A DNA stretch of 64,000 bases from a virus: IMG/VR virus record IMGVR_UViG_3300025889_000088, positions 30,520-94,519 of that record. The stretch is one strand, 5' to 3'. Every line of letters begins with the position of its first letter. Positions within the stretch are counted from its first letter, which is position 1. The notes under the pieces were generated by a model that was not told where the DNA came from, ran no database searches, and saw nothing but the letters and a program-made list of their open reading frames with translations. Position numbers and translations under genes: made by a program. Positions 9,273 through 17,674 of this stretch are shown piece after piece.

Positions 9273-9280
9273 TATTTATA
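9273..9280 (-). promoter_or_regulatory. T4-like late promoter box TATAAATA
   Basis: Exact TATAAATA 35 bp upstream of the holin ATG, inside the last codons of the endolysin gene, with AAGGAG in front of the ATG. It gives holin and spanins a late promoter of their own. Confidence 0.7.
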
Positions 9281-9851
9281 CGTTTAGCATACGTTGGCGT
9301 AATCTTTCTGCACGGTTTGTGACTTGATTATACCAACGGCTATCTTTCATTTCTGCGGCAGCGGTTTTCCAGTTTCCTTCATTCACCGCCGCTCTAAAGT
9401 TTTTAAACCTTGATAATCTGCGTCTTCCAAGGTTGAAGGACATATTTACTGTAATAAGTCTTACATCTTCTGGTAAGTTCCAAAAATCATCAAATAGTGT
9501 TTCAGCATCTTTTATGGAAATAGATACATCTTCTTCAAATGACGCTTGAACTCTTTGTTTTGATACTTTTGTTCCAACTTTCATACCCCATTCAGGATCG
9601 TGTTCTTTAATCAAATGACCAATCCCAAACGTTTCAAGACCAAGATGATCTAGATAGATTTCGTACTTTACACCTTCGTCACGTTCAAGTTCCTTACGAA
9701 GTTTACCCATGAATGTGTCTTTTTTCTCTACTGTTTCTTCACGTTTCTTTGCTGCTTCTACTTTTCGCTGCGTTTTGGAAATCTTTTTCTGCTTTACTGG
9801 TTCTTCTTTTACTGGTGAAAAAATACTTTTAATCCATCTGAAAAAACTCAT
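9276..9851 (-). CDS. Endolysin, T4-type lysozyme (GH24) with N-terminal extension
   Basis: Cleaves peptidoglycan glycan strands. The catalytic set of T4 lysozyme is visible: Glu in LERDEGVKYEIY, Asp in IYLDHLGLETFGIGHL, and Thr in ETFGIGH. The lysozyme domain begins near residue 50. The first 50 residues (MSFFRWIKSIFSPVKEEPVK, then Lys/Glu-rich) are an extra segment with a short amphipathic start that could tether the enzyme to the membrane. It overlaps the 9848-10474 gene by 4 bp. Confidence 0.9.
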   Translation of the reverse strand: MSFFRWIKSIFSPVKEEPVKQKKISKTQRKVEAAKKREETVEKKDTFMGKLRKELERDEGVKYEIYLDHLGLETFGIGHLIKEHDPEWGMKVGTKVSKQRVQASFEEDVSISIKDAETLFDDFWNLPEDVRLITVNMSFNLGRRRLSRFKNFRAAVNEGNWKTAAAEMKDSRWYNQVTNRAERLRQRMLNV

Positions 9852-10474
9852 CTTTTATCCCTTACTCTGTTCACCTTGTATCCGTCAACAGGTAGACCGG
9901 CTAGTGTTCTAATCTCATATTGACTTTCAGTGATTTCTTTATTTTTTACGGATGGAACAGCACTAGCCATCAATAGACCTTCAAGTTCATCCGCATCTTT
10001 CTTATTTTGATCCTGTAAATCACGATATTTCTTTGGACTTAGAGGAACAATGCGTTTCAAATCTTTTACGGTTAGGGGCCATTCTGGTGTATTACGCTTA
10101 CGGCTGGCACCATACTTGAACTTCCAATCTTTCGTGTTGGTAATGTTCTTCATATCCTTGATGATTTCAAGTAATCTTTCTGGGAAATCTAATCTACGCT
10201 CAAACTCAACAAATACCAAATACCAACTATCTTCATATTCTGATTGACTTGCTTCGGCGTCAAGAACATACTTATAACCTTTCTCAAGAAAACTTTCTAG
10301 GTCTGCTGCTGCTGCGCGATACTTTACCTTGAAAGATACAACGATAATCTGGTCATCATCGCCCATCTTCGCTTGGAACTCGTCAAGATGAACTTCATTG
10401 TGAACTAAATCTCTTAGTTCTTGTTTTTGTAGTCCCTCAAATAGTTGTGGTTTTTTATTGATGAAACTGTACAT
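9848..10474 (-). CDS. Hypothetical protein, 208 aa
   Basis: Mixed alpha/beta protein beginning MYSFINKKPQLFEGLQKQEL, without signal peptide or membrane segment. A conserved-looking stretch is WYLVFVEFERRLDFPERL. Between the 181-aa acidic-tailed gene and the endolysin, sharing start/stop bases with both. A virion role is possible from context only. Confidence 0.75.
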   Translation of the reverse strand: MYSFINKKPQLFEGLQKQELRDLVHNEVHLDEFQAKMGDDDQIIVVSFKVKYRAAAADLESFLEKGYKYVLDAEASQSEYEDSWYLVFVEFERRLDFPERLLEIIKDMKNITNTKDWKFKYGASRKRNTPEWPLTVKDLKRIVPLSPKKYRDLQDQNKKDADELEGLLMASAVPSVKNKEITESQYEIRTLAGLPVDGYKVNRVRDKR

Positions 10475-11019
10475 TATAATCCTAAGTCTAAATCTAGATC
10501 GTCTTCGGCGGCATCTGCTACATCGCCCATTGCAGCACCTTCTTCATCCAAATCCTGTTCCCAAGCTTGGTCAATATCTTCCATGTTGATATTCTTGCCT
10601 TCAATCTCAATAAACCCTTGGCGGATATCGCTAATCAAATCCTTGGGCATACGAATAGTAACCAACCAAATCTTCTTTCGCATTTTCTTAGGTTTCTTGG
10701 TGCCAGGTTCAAAATCCTCTGGTGTCTCCACCTTCACAGGATACGTCATTTCTGTTTGCTGAAAGTGGATTTTGCAGTTATAGTCCAAAAGACGGGTTGC
10801 GCCCTTTGGATCAGGCATCATTTTATAAGGATACATAAACTGGCAAGTAACCCAATACTTCTCAACTTCTGGTCCCTTTACCAACTCACCGTTAATCCAG
10901 TTTTTGAAAGCATACATATCAACATTATCCATTACGCGCTCAAAATCGAGCAATGTGGATAGCATACTGTCTGTCATAAAGATATCTTTGGTGTTTTCAA
11001 TGACGGTTTTGAGTTCCAT
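10474..11019 (-). CDS. Hypothetical protein, 181 aa, acidic C-terminus
   Basis: Begins MELKTVIENTKDIFMTDSML and ends in a strongly acidic tail (AAEDDLDLDLGL) like an interaction motif. The middle has WVTCQFMYPYKMMPDP and IWLVTIRMPKDLISD. A CATAAATA box lies about 22 bp upstream. Function not recognised. Confidence 0.75.
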   Translation of the reverse strand: MELKTVIENTKDIFMTDSMLSTLLDFERVMDNVDMYAFKNWINGELVKGPEVEKYWVTCQFMYPYKMMPDPKGATRLLDYNCKIHFQQTEMTYPVKVETPEDFEPGTKKPKKMRKKIWLVTIRMPKDLISDIRQGFIEIEGKNINMEDIDQAWEQDLDEEGAAMGDVADAAEDDLDLDLGL

Positions 11020-11155
11020 ACATAAATCCTTTGTCTATAGTATTTATGCTCTGAGTATCTTTATGTAGAGAATGAAGGGTGGCTATAGTGTAATATTGAT
11101 TATAGCCACCCCAAAACGTAACCGCCACTGCTAAAAATAGCAGTATTATTCTCAT
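10997..11155 (-). CDS. Small single-span membrane protein coupled to tctC
   Basis: 52 aa, starting with an ATG that overlaps the tctC stop (ATGA). The N-terminus MRIILLFLAVAVTFWGGY is a clear membrane segment or uncleaved signal, followed by a polar tail. It occupies the place where a membrane subunit could be expected, but a true TctB has about four membrane spans, so it cannot simply be called TctB. It overlaps the 10474-11019 gene by 23 bp and contains the perfect inverted repeat at 11077-11111. Confidence 0.55.
   Translation of the reverse strand: MRIILLFLAVAVTFWGGYNQYYTIATLHSLHKDTQSINTIDKGFMYGTQNRH
11041..11048 (-). promoter_or_regulatory. Late-promoter-like box CATAAATA
   Basis: Seven of eight matches to TATAAATA, upstream of the ATG at 11019. 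Confidence 0.45.
11077..11111. repeat. Perfect 11-bp inverted repeat
   Basis: GGGTGGCTATA (11077-11087) and TATAGCCACCC (11101-11111) separated by 13 bp. It forms a stable hairpin in RNA of either strand, but lacks a U-run. Lies inside the small membrane protein frame between tctC and the next gene. Confidence 0.7.
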
Positions 11156-12207
11156 TCAACCAGTTCTGGTTTGTATACGCTGCTCAATCCAAGAGCTTTT
11201 TTGTTGAAATCAATCAATGTTTTCAACGCATCTTCTGTGATAAATGTCATTAGTGTATCACGGTGCTTGTTTCCTTCTTCACCAATAATCCATTCATATT
11301 GTCCAACTTTCTTTTGGATAGCAGCAATACTCTTTGGGTCATTAGCCATATCAGTCAATGCCTGACGTAGTTTCGCTAGATTTGGGTTACCTTTACGTAC
11401 CCACAACGCTTTCTGTAAACCATCGCGGAAAGATTTAACAAGCTTATACGCATCATACAATGAACCAGATGGTTCGGAACCGTATGTTTCTTTAAATAAG
11501 ATTTCCATTTGAAACCCTGGATAGTTAGGATCATCACTATGGGTGCCTGTCGCTGGATTTAGGATACCATGATGAAACCACACTTCACTATCGCCAGTAT
11601 CAATACTTGGCTGTACGTGCTTTTTAAATGCTGCTGGATTTTCCCGTGTGCCATTTAGTTCACCACGCTTATATGCTAGGCGGCGTTGACCACCAGACAT
11701 ACCGTGAACCCAAGTAACATTATCCTTGAAGCATTGGACATATTCAGCAGTTGTTTTTCCACCGCCGCATAATAGTAGTGTCATAGCAATACCTTCTGGA
11801 ACCATACCGGAGCCAGCGGCAAACTTTACTTTCTCGCCTTTCACATATTTTGTCTTATGACCCACAATGATGTTAAGGTTCATTAACCCAACACTATCGT
11901 AGTCAGCATAGTTATAATCTACTTTCTCTTGAAGGAAAGAAACACCATTACCACCATGGGAAACCATGACAGTCTTATCGTCGTGTTGCAGTTCATTGTG
12001 GAACTTATTAAACCCTGGAATGTCTCTTGCTCCAGGAATATGTTTCAATACAATCCTTTCTCCAAGTTTCTTTTCGAGTTCAGCAGCAACAATTTGTGCC
12101 CAAACACTGGTGCCGCCGCCTGGTTTTTGTGGAATGACAAATGTATAATCTGCCAATACGGGTGTAGCGAATAAAGCAATAAATGCTACTAATAGTAATT
12201 TACGCAT
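11152..12207 (-). CDS. tctC: TctC-type periplasmic solute-binding protein (BUG family)
   Basis: Binding component of a tripartite tricarboxylate transporter, 351 aa. A cleavable signal peptide (MRKLLLVAFIALFATPVLA) exports it. The mature start YTFVIPQKPGGGTSVWAQIVA and KHIPGARDIPGFNKF correspond to the conserved phosphate/carboxylate-loop regions of TctC/BUG proteins. It overlaps tctA by 8 bp. The ligand cannot be told from sequence; the family binds citrate, glutamate, terephthalate and others. Confidence 0.88.
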   Translation of the reverse strand: MRKLLLVAFIALFATPVLADYTFVIPQKPGGGTSVWAQIVAAELEKKLGERIVLKHIPGARDIPGFNKFHNELQHDDKTVMVSHGGNGVSFLQEKVDYNYADYDSVGLMNLNIIVGHKTKYVKGEKVKFAAGSGMVPEGIAMTLLLCGGGKTTAEYVQCFKDNVTWVHGMSGGQRRLAYKRGELNGTRENPAAFKKHVQPSIDTGDSEVWFHHGILNPATGTHSDDPNYPGFQMEILFKETYGSEPSGSLYDAYKLVKSFRDGLQKALWVRKGNPNLAKLRQALTDMANDPKSIAAIQKKVGQYEWIIGEEGNKHRDTLMTFITEDALKTLIDFNKKALGLSSVYKPELVE

Positions 12208-13624
12208 AGTTTGTTTTTCCTTTCATAATGCTATAAATGAATGTAATAATAGTCAAAGTAATAAGAGCAATAAAAAGATATCTGTCGCCCAACATATCCC
12301 AGTTATATATGGTGAATAACTGTATGGATAAATTTTCTACTTTGTCTGCTAAGATGAATGCGACCAAGAATGCTGGTCTACTGTATTTATAAGACTTCAT
12401 CGTAAAACCAAGTACACTAAAGATGCCTAATACAACCAAGTCTTCCCAACCACCCGTATATTGCATACTTGCCCAAACAATCATCGCAAGCAATAAGGGG
12501 AAATAATATACATACGGTACAGATGTAATCTTGCATACCAGATTTACGAATAATAACGAAAAGATACCAACAAATAATGTTGCTGTAAGGAAACCAATAC
12601 TCAGACTTTGGAAGAACTTATCATCATACATCAAATCTGGTGATCCAAGATCGAAACCCATATATAAGAATAGTCCCATTAGAACTGCGGCAAATGGTGC
12701 GCCAGGGATACCAAATATAACGGTTGGAAGCATACTGGTTGCTTTCTGTGCGTTGTTGCTACCCTCTGGACCAATCACGCCCTTGATATTACCATTACCA
12801 AACTGTTCATTCTTATTCAACGCAACGGTCTGACCGTATGCCAACCAATCGCTAACTGCCCCGCCAAGTCCAGGTAATAGGCCAACAATCGCACCAATAA
12901 ATCCGCCTCGCAACGATAGCCAACGATTCTGCCATACCGCTCGCATACCTTCTATGCGCTCGCTCCTAACAACATGACTCGTTGCCTGTCGTTTTTTGAA
13001 ACCTTCAATCAACTCTGGTACAGCAAATAATCCAGCAACAACTGGAATAAGTTGGATACCATCTTGTAGATAAAACCATCCAGCCGTAAAACGTGGGTCA
13101 TTTGTAGTCGGGTCAACACCAACCAACCCAACGAATATACCAGCCCCAATCGCTACAATACTTCGGACAGGTTTATCGGTTGACAAAAACCCAACTGTAG
13201 CCAACGCTAGAACAGTAAATGCCCATAGCTCTGGTATACCAAAGAATAGCACAAGTTCGGTATAGTATGGTAAGAATAGGAATACGATGCCGCCCCATAG
13301 CAATCCATTCACCGTTGAGGTTGTTACTGCTGCTGATATGGCATATGATGCTCTACCCTGTTGAGCAAGCGGGAAACCGTCTACCATCGTTGCTGCTGAA
13401 CTGTTAGCACCAGGAATACCAAGTAATATACTTGTGAAGCTATCTGCTGTGGTGGATGCTGCTACCACTGCCATTAGGAATATGACACCAGCATATGGGT
13501 CAGCAATAAACACAGGCAAAACTGCGTATGTTGCTACTAGTCCTGTAGTTGCTCCTGCTGCTGGTATAATACCAATCACCAGCCCATATAGGATGCCAGC
13601 GATTAGTGCTGTTATTTCTATCAT
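12200..13624 (-). CDS. tctA: TctA-type membrane permease
   Basis: Large membrane subunit of a tripartite tricarboxylate transporter, 474 aa with about ten to twelve hydrophobic segments. The family signature near the N-terminus is present (GLVIGIIPAAGATTGLVATY) and repeats in the second half (IGAIVGLLPGLGGAVSDWLAYG). Length is close to the usual ~500 aa, so it looks intact. Its start and the stop of the sulfotransferase-like gene share base 13624. No tctB gene is visible. Confidence 0.92.
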   Translation of the reverse strand: MIEITALIAGILYGLVIGIIPAAGATTGLVATYAVLPVFIADPYAGVIFLMAVVAASTTADSFTSILLGIPGANSSAATMVDGFPLAQQGRASYAISAAVTTSTVNGLLWGGIVFLFLPYYTELVLFFGIPELWAFTVLALATVGFLSTDKPVRSIVAIGAGIFVGLVGVDPTTNDPRFTAGWFYLQDGIQLIPVVAGLFAVPELIEGFKKRQATSHVVRSERIEGMRAVWQNRWLSLRGGFIGAIVGLLPGLGGAVSDWLAYGQTVALNKNEQFGNGNIKGVIGPEGSNNAQKATSMLPTVIFGIPGAPFAAVLMGLFLYMGFDLGSPDLMYDDKFFQSLSIGFLTATLFVGIFSLLFVNLVCKITSVPYVYYFPLLLAMIVWASMQYTGGWEDLVVLGIFSVLGFTMKSYKYSRPAFLVAFILADKVENLSIQLFTIYNWDMLGDRYLFIALITLTIITFIYSIMKGKTNYA

Positions 13625-14148
13625 TATGGTTTATATGTGGCGATACTTATATCGTCCTTATGAGTCCATTGTAACCCAAATCGCTCAACAAAGTCAACTA
13701 TTAGTTTATTTTGTGCCTGGATTTTTTCAATCATAACGTAATCGTCTTCATACCAATCGTAGTTTGGATATGTGATATCCCATCCGCCAGCTTCCTTCCA
13801 CCAGTTATAGCATTTCCTATTATTACGATAAACAACTGTAATCCAATCTTTTGGAAACTTTTCTATAATCTCGTCAAACTTATAACACCATTCGTGGGAT
13901 TTGAGTAAAGGTATTCCGTATCCTTTATATGGACTACAAAGATTATCATAGTCAAGGTCTGCTGGAAACTCCATTCCAGTTCCAAAGTATGCGCCGATAT
14001 GACCACCGAAATCATGATGTGTGTACTTTCTTTCGGGTGTTCTATCTGATATATCTATTGCTGGGTGTTTTTCAATCTCTTGTGCTACACCACTCCACCT
14101 ACTACCGGGGGCACCACAAAAGAATATTTTATCTGGTAATCCTATCAT
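13624..14148 (-). CDS. Sulfotransferase-like protein
   Basis: 174 aa. An N-terminal P-loop-like PAPS-binding motif (KIFFCGAPGSRWSGVAQ) and a later ITVVYRNNRKCYNWWKEAG that fits the 3'-phosphate-binding helix of sulfotransferases. Short for the family, acceptor unknown. It heads the tctA-tctC run. Its ATG follows TATAAATA by 5 bp with no Shine-Dalgarno sequence. Confidence 0.65.
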   Translation of the reverse strand: MIGLPDKIFFCGAPGSRWSGVAQEIEKHPAIDISDRTPERKYTHHDFGGHIGAYFGTGMEFPADLDYDNLCSPYKGYGIPLLKSHEWCYKFDEIIEKFPKDWITVVYRNNRKCYNWWKEAGGWDITYPNYDWYEDDYVMIEKIQAQNKLIVDFVERFGLQWTHKDDISIATYKP

Positions 14149-14155
14149 CTAAATA
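14148..14155 (+). promoter_or_regulatory. Late-like box TCTAAATA before the 14161 ATG
   Basis: Seven of eight matches to TATAAATA, then TTTAT and ATG at 14161. No ribosome binding site. Overlaps the opposite-strand box at 14154-14161, so two divergent promoters share bases. Confidence 0.45.
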
Positions 14156-14161
14156 TTTATA
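14154..14161 (-). promoter_or_regulatory. T4-like late box TATAAATA before the 14148 ATG
   Basis: Exact TATAAATA followed by TTTAG and ATG. A T4-type start site would fall at or next to the start codon, giving a leaderless transcript. Confidence 0.5.
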
Positions 14162-14682
14162 TGCGTACATTACTTAAAGAATATTTCTCCACAACCTGGC
14201 TTGAACGTGATCGATCTTTAGATCAGTATACGTACACTGGATGGGCATTATTGGATAAGATCGGACCACATGAAAATGTGTTGGATGTTGGTTGTGGTAC
14301 AAACCCTTTTAAGCCATATCTTGGTGATCGTGTTTATGGTATCGATATTACAGACGTAGGTGCTGACGAGGTTGTAGCGATTGAAGACTTCTATACCACT
14401 AATAAGTTTGATGTTGCGTTTTGTTTAGGGTCAATAAATTTTGGTAACCAAGATACTATCAATAACCAACTAGATAAAATCGACAAGTGCTTGAACAGTG
14501 GTAGGATTTACTGGCGTTGTAATCCCGGGAGATATGATCACGGAAACGACCACTTCAATAATATAGATGTATTTGATTGGGACGAAGGGAAATTATATAT
14601 GTTCGCTGATATGTACGGATACGAGGTTGCAGATATGCAGAAAGACGGGAATCGTATATATTCGGAATGGATTAAAATATGA
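14161..14682 (+). CDS. SAM-dependent methyltransferase
   Basis: 173 aa class I methyltransferase. Motif I is ENVLDVGCGTNPFKPYL, followed by an acidic residue at the end of beta 2 (VYGIDITD) and the FDVAFCLGSINFG strand. The C-terminal half is short. Acceptor unknown. It overlaps the next gene by 4 bp and probably acts with the neighbouring sulfotransferase-like genes in surface chemistry. Confidence 0.85.
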   Translation: MRTLLKEYFSTTWLERDRSLDQYTYTGWALLDKIGPHENVLDVGCGTNPFKPYLGDRVYGIDITDVGADEVVAIEDFYTTNKFDVAFCLGSINFGNQDTINNQLDKIDKCLNSGRIYWRCNPGRYDHGNDHFNNIDVFDWDEGKLYMFADMYGYEVADMQKDGNRIYSEWIKI

Positions 14683-15548
14683 TTGTACCCATTATATTTC
14701 CAGGAGGATGCCAAGGAACTTTCTTACAGTACATACTTGACACTTACAGTACAATTGGGGTTAATAAAAACAGAGACTTTTTATCTGTTGGTGGTAGCGC
14801 CCATAACTATCAAGGTTCTACTGCAAAGTCCTGTCAGGATTTCGTTACTAGTCACAAGTATGCAGCATCGCCTTTTATTAAGACTCATCCGAAAAGCGAT
14901 CCTAATGATAGCATTGAAGAAAATATAAAACTTCTTTTAGAATATGCAGATAAAGTAGTATACGTGTACCCATTCGCAGAAGATACACATATTATTGTGT
15001 TGAATAACTTATTTTCTAAACTAGACATGACGTTTGAGAGATACCTTAAAAGAAATAACATTGACGTACAAAGTAAGATTTATAATCCATGGGGAATTTC
15101 GTATAGTGTAGAAGTAAATGACATCGACAGGTGGGTGCAGCGTGAATTTTTAAGTCTATATATGTTTGACTCGTTCATTGATGAGATTGAATATCATAAC
15201 AAGGATATCTTTATGAATATGGATGGTGTCGTTTGCATAGACTACTCGTGGGTGTTAAATGACTTTAATAAAGTTATGTCTAGTTTATCCAAAATCGTAA
15301 CATTCAACGATTACGATCACATATGCAACGATTATAACCTAATGCTCGATCACCAAGAACATATTAACAAATATAATATGATACAGAGATATATTAATGG
15401 GGATGGTACATTGGTTAATCCGTCAGTCATTGACGAAGCGTATATACAGCACAATTTGCGAAAGTCTGGATATGAAATTAAATGCGATGGTTTAAACGAG
15501 TTTCCTACCTTGATGAAAGATTTAGTGCCCCTTTTATCCAGTATATAA
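14679..15548 (+). CDS. Sulfotransferase-like P-loop protein, 289 aa
   Basis: Begins MIVPIIFPGGCQGTFLQYIL, a strand followed by a PAPS/nucleotide-type loop in the N-terminal position used by sulfotransferases. A later VVYVYPFAEDTHIIVLNN could be the second phosphate-binding region. The rest is unlike standard sulfotransferases, so the call is tentative. Translationally coupled to the methyltransferase. Confidence 0.5.
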   Translation: MIVPIIFPGGCQGTFLQYILDTYSTIGVNKNRDFLSVGGSAHNYQGSTAKSCQDFVTSHKYAASPFIKTHPKSDPNDSIEENIKLLLEYADKVVYVYPFAEDTHIIVLNNLFSKLDMTFERYLKRNNIDVQSKIYNPWGISYSVEVNDIDRWVQREFLSLYMFDSFIDEIEYHNKDIFMNMDGVVCIDYSWVLNDFNKVMSSLSKIVTFNDYDHICNDYNLMLDHQEHINKYNMIQRYINGDGTLVNPSVIDEAYIQHNLRKSGYEIKCDGLNEFPTLMKDLVPLLSSI

Positions 15549-15551
15549 ATT
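15544..15551 (+). promoter_or_regulatory. Late-promoter-like box TATAAATT before phoH leader
   Basis: Seven of eight matches to TATAAATA; transcription would begin near 15558 and give a leader of about 120 nt containing the hairpin at 15597-15653. Confidence 0.45.
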
Positions 15552-15596
15552 TATAATATACCAACATCTAAAAAAAAGTTTAGAAGTAAATACAAT

Positions 15597-15653
15597 GTGA
15601 GCCGAGGTAGACACGGTTCGCAATAAAAGCATAGAGTGTTTACCTTCGCTCAC
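15597..15653 (+). promoter_or_regulatory. Long hairpin in the phoH 5' leader
   Basis: GTGAGC (15597-15602) pairs with GCTCAC (15648-15653), AGGTA with TACCT and ACAC with GTGT. The stem is about 17 bp with one mismatch and two G-U pairs around a 21-nt loop. It ends 10 bp before the GGAGAAGG ribosome binding site. No U-run follows, so it is a leader structure and not a terminator. Confidence 0.6.
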
Positions 15654-15677
15654 CATATAAAATGGAGAAGGAAACAT

Positions 15678-16406
15678 ATGTCCAGAAAACAACGTGCTAT
15701 GAAGCGTGAAAGAAAAGATAACACAATTCAATTCAACGAATATGTGCAGAGAAAGCAAAATGTTCAACTAATTCCAAGGTCATTAAATCAAGAAGAATAT
15801 ATTGACCACCTACTAAATCCAGAAAAACTTATGGTATTTGCAACAGGCCCAGCGGGTACTGGTAAAACCATGTTGGCCGTTTTGGCAGCACTAAAAGCAT
15901 TCAAACAAGGAGATATAGAAAAGATTATTGTAACACGCCCAGCCGTTGGTGTGGATGATGAAAAACACGGCTTCCTTCCAGGTGACCTAAATGCTAAAAT
16001 GGAACCTTGGACCAAACCTATCTTTGATGTGATGGAAGAATATTATTCACCAAAGACTATTAAGCAATACCTAGAAGAAGGTGTTATTGAGATTTCACCG
16101 CTTGCGTTCATGAGGGGGCGCACGTTCAAGAAAGCCTTCATTATTGCTGATGAAATGCAAAACGCTACACCGAATCAAATGAAGATGCTACTAACCCGTT
16201 TGGGTGAAGGTAGCCAGATGGTTATCACTGGTGATATTAAACAAGCAGACCGCAAAGATAAGGATAATGGTCTTCTAGACTTTAAACAACTATTGGCTAA
16301 GTTCAAGAACAGCGAATACATCGCTCTAACTGAGTTTATCAATCAGGATATTGAACGACACCCAGCAGTCAAAGAAGTACTTGACATTTATGGTGATGTA
16401 GCCTGA
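15678..16406 (+). CDS. phoH: PhoH-like ATPase
   Basis: PhoH-family P-loop ATPase, 242 aa. Walker A is FATGPAGTGKTMLAVLAAL, Walker B AFIIADEMQNATPNQMKMLL, and sensor-like MVITGDIKQAD follows. I start it at ATG 15678 (MSRKQRAMKR) because AGAAGGAAAC lies just upstream; the open frame before it carries the leader hairpin. phoH is widespread in marine phages; its role in infection is not settled. It converges on the 16388-17662 gene with a 19-bp overlap. Confidence 0.93.
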   Translation: MSRKQRAMKRERKDNTIQFNEYVQRKQNVQLIPRSLNQEEYIDHLLNPEKLMVFATGPAGTGKTMLAVLAALKAFKQGDIEKIIVTRPAVGVDDEKHGFLPGDLNAKMEPWTKPIFDVMEEYYSPKTIKQYLEEGVIEISPLAFMRGRTFKKAFIIADEMQNATPNQMKMLLTRLGEGSQMVITGDIKQADRKDKDNGLLDFKQLLAKFKNSEYIALTEFINQDIERHPAVKEVLDIYGDVA

Positions 16407-17662
16407 TAATTATCTTGTAATTGTTCTAGAAACTCTGAAATCATCTTATCTTTATATGATTTCAGAGTTTTGTAATTATGATCTAATACCTCGTTAATAT
16501 CACCACAAGCATCAAACCACAGTTTTCTTTCTGACGGAGATTTTTTAGCAAGTTTTTTTAGTACATAAATGACAAATTCTATTTTCCGATTATCATCATA
16601 ATAATCGTAATCTTCGTTCCACCACTTATCAAATGTTCTAAATCCCATATCACGTAATTTTGCTAAACTGCCATTATCACCAATTATGAAAAATGGTTTC
16701 TTATGTAATATTGCCTTCCATGTCTTTTCCGTGATATAACACACATTACCTTCAAGATGTGTTTCGCACGATATATAGATGAACGTATCATCTAATAGTT
16801 CTTTTTCGGTGTGAATTATTAAATTATTATCAAAAGAATAATGATGATTTACCTTGCCATCTAATTTTAATGGAAGAAGTTTAGTAAATTCAACATCATA
16901 ATCACCGAGCGTTTCTTTTAAACTCACATTTCCATATTCTAATAAATCGTTTTTCCATAATTGATACACCATTTCACTTCTATGTTTCTTTGGTATTCCA
17001 TAATTCAAACAAGAATAGAGTTTTGTTGTTTTTACGTCAATGGGTGAATCAATGGATGGATTATAGTAATTGCACAAGTCACTATATTGGTTAATAAACG
17101 AATCATACATATAAAAGTTAAAATTATTTGATACCCCCATCGTCTTTAGTTTGTGTATATTTTCATTTATCATGGGTTTATATAATGGCGATGCGTAATG
17201 AAAATGTTTTGTTGGTATATTGTATTTGTTCAAATGGCATTCTATTAACCCAATAGGGGTATGTTCATAAAAGTTTCTTACATCATGCCTTGGCACTCCA
17301 ACATAATCTAAATTAAAAATATTAAATTCTTCCAGACCCAATAATACTAATATCTGGATTTCACCTGTTTGTAAGTAAGATATTATGTCTTTATTATCTA
17401 TATAATCCAATATATTGAAGTCAGCATGAAAAGCAATATAAGGATCACGGATTTGAAATATATAAAAAAAAGAATCCTCTGGTGTTTTAGTCAAGGATAG
17501 ATATTCTTGAAATGAAATAATATTTATCAGGTCTTCTATGTATTCATCACCGTGGGCAGAAAACGGATGATAACGATTAGGATTATTGATATATTCAAGC
17601 CATTTCTTCTCTAAGCTATATCCATTTAATTTATCTTTATGTTCACGAATAAAATAAATCAT
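16388..17662 (-). CDS. GT10-like glycosyltransferase family protein
   Basis: 424 aa. The middle has KLYSCLNYGIPKKHRSEMV, and the C-terminal third has CYITEKTWKAILHKKPFFI followed by GSLAKLRDMGFRTFDKWW, the pattern of a fucosyltransferase-like (GT10-type) C-terminal domain. The same signature occurs at 62272-63528 and in the remnant at 20594-20884. Probably modifies phage or host surface glycans; sugar unknown. TAAATA stands 4 bp before its ATG. Confidence 0.65.
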   Translation of the reverse strand: MIYFIREHKDKLNGYSLEKKWLEYINNPNRYHPFSAHGDEYIEDLINIISFQEYLSLTKTPEDSFFYIFQIRDPYIAFHADFNILDYIDNKDIISYLQTGEIQILVLLGLEEFNIFNLDYVGVPRHDVRNFYEHTPIGLIECHLNKYNIPTKHFHYASPLYKPMINENIHKLKTMGVSNNFNFYMYDSFINQYSDLCNYYNPSIDSPIDVKTTKLYSCLNYGIPKKHRSEMVYQLWKNDLLEYGNVSLKETLGDYDVEFTKLLPLKLDGKVNHHYSFDNNLIIHTEKELLDDTFIYISCETHLEGNVCYITEKTWKAILHKKPFFIIGDNGSLAKLRDMGFRTFDKWWNEDYDYYDDNRKIEFVIYVLKKLAKKSPSERKLWFDACGDINEVLDHNYKTLKSYKDKMISEFLEQLQDNYQATSP

Positions 17663-17666
17663 CCAC

Positions 17667-17674
17667 TATTTACC
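17667..17674 (-). promoter_or_regulatory. TAAATA box 4 bp before the 17662 ATG
   Basis: GGTAAATA, GTGG, ATG. The TAA is also the stop codon of the upstream gene, so chance is a stronger alternative here than elsewhere. Confidence 0.3.

Noticed and set aside
11152-13624. Host DNA contamination as the source of tctA/tctC
   Set aside because: The genes overlap phage-type neighbours base for base on both sides and share their codon style, so contamination is unlikely.
15636-15677. 14-codon N-terminal extension of PhoH
   Set aside because: It overlaps the leader hairpin, while ATG 15678 has a good ribosome binding site and a typical start.
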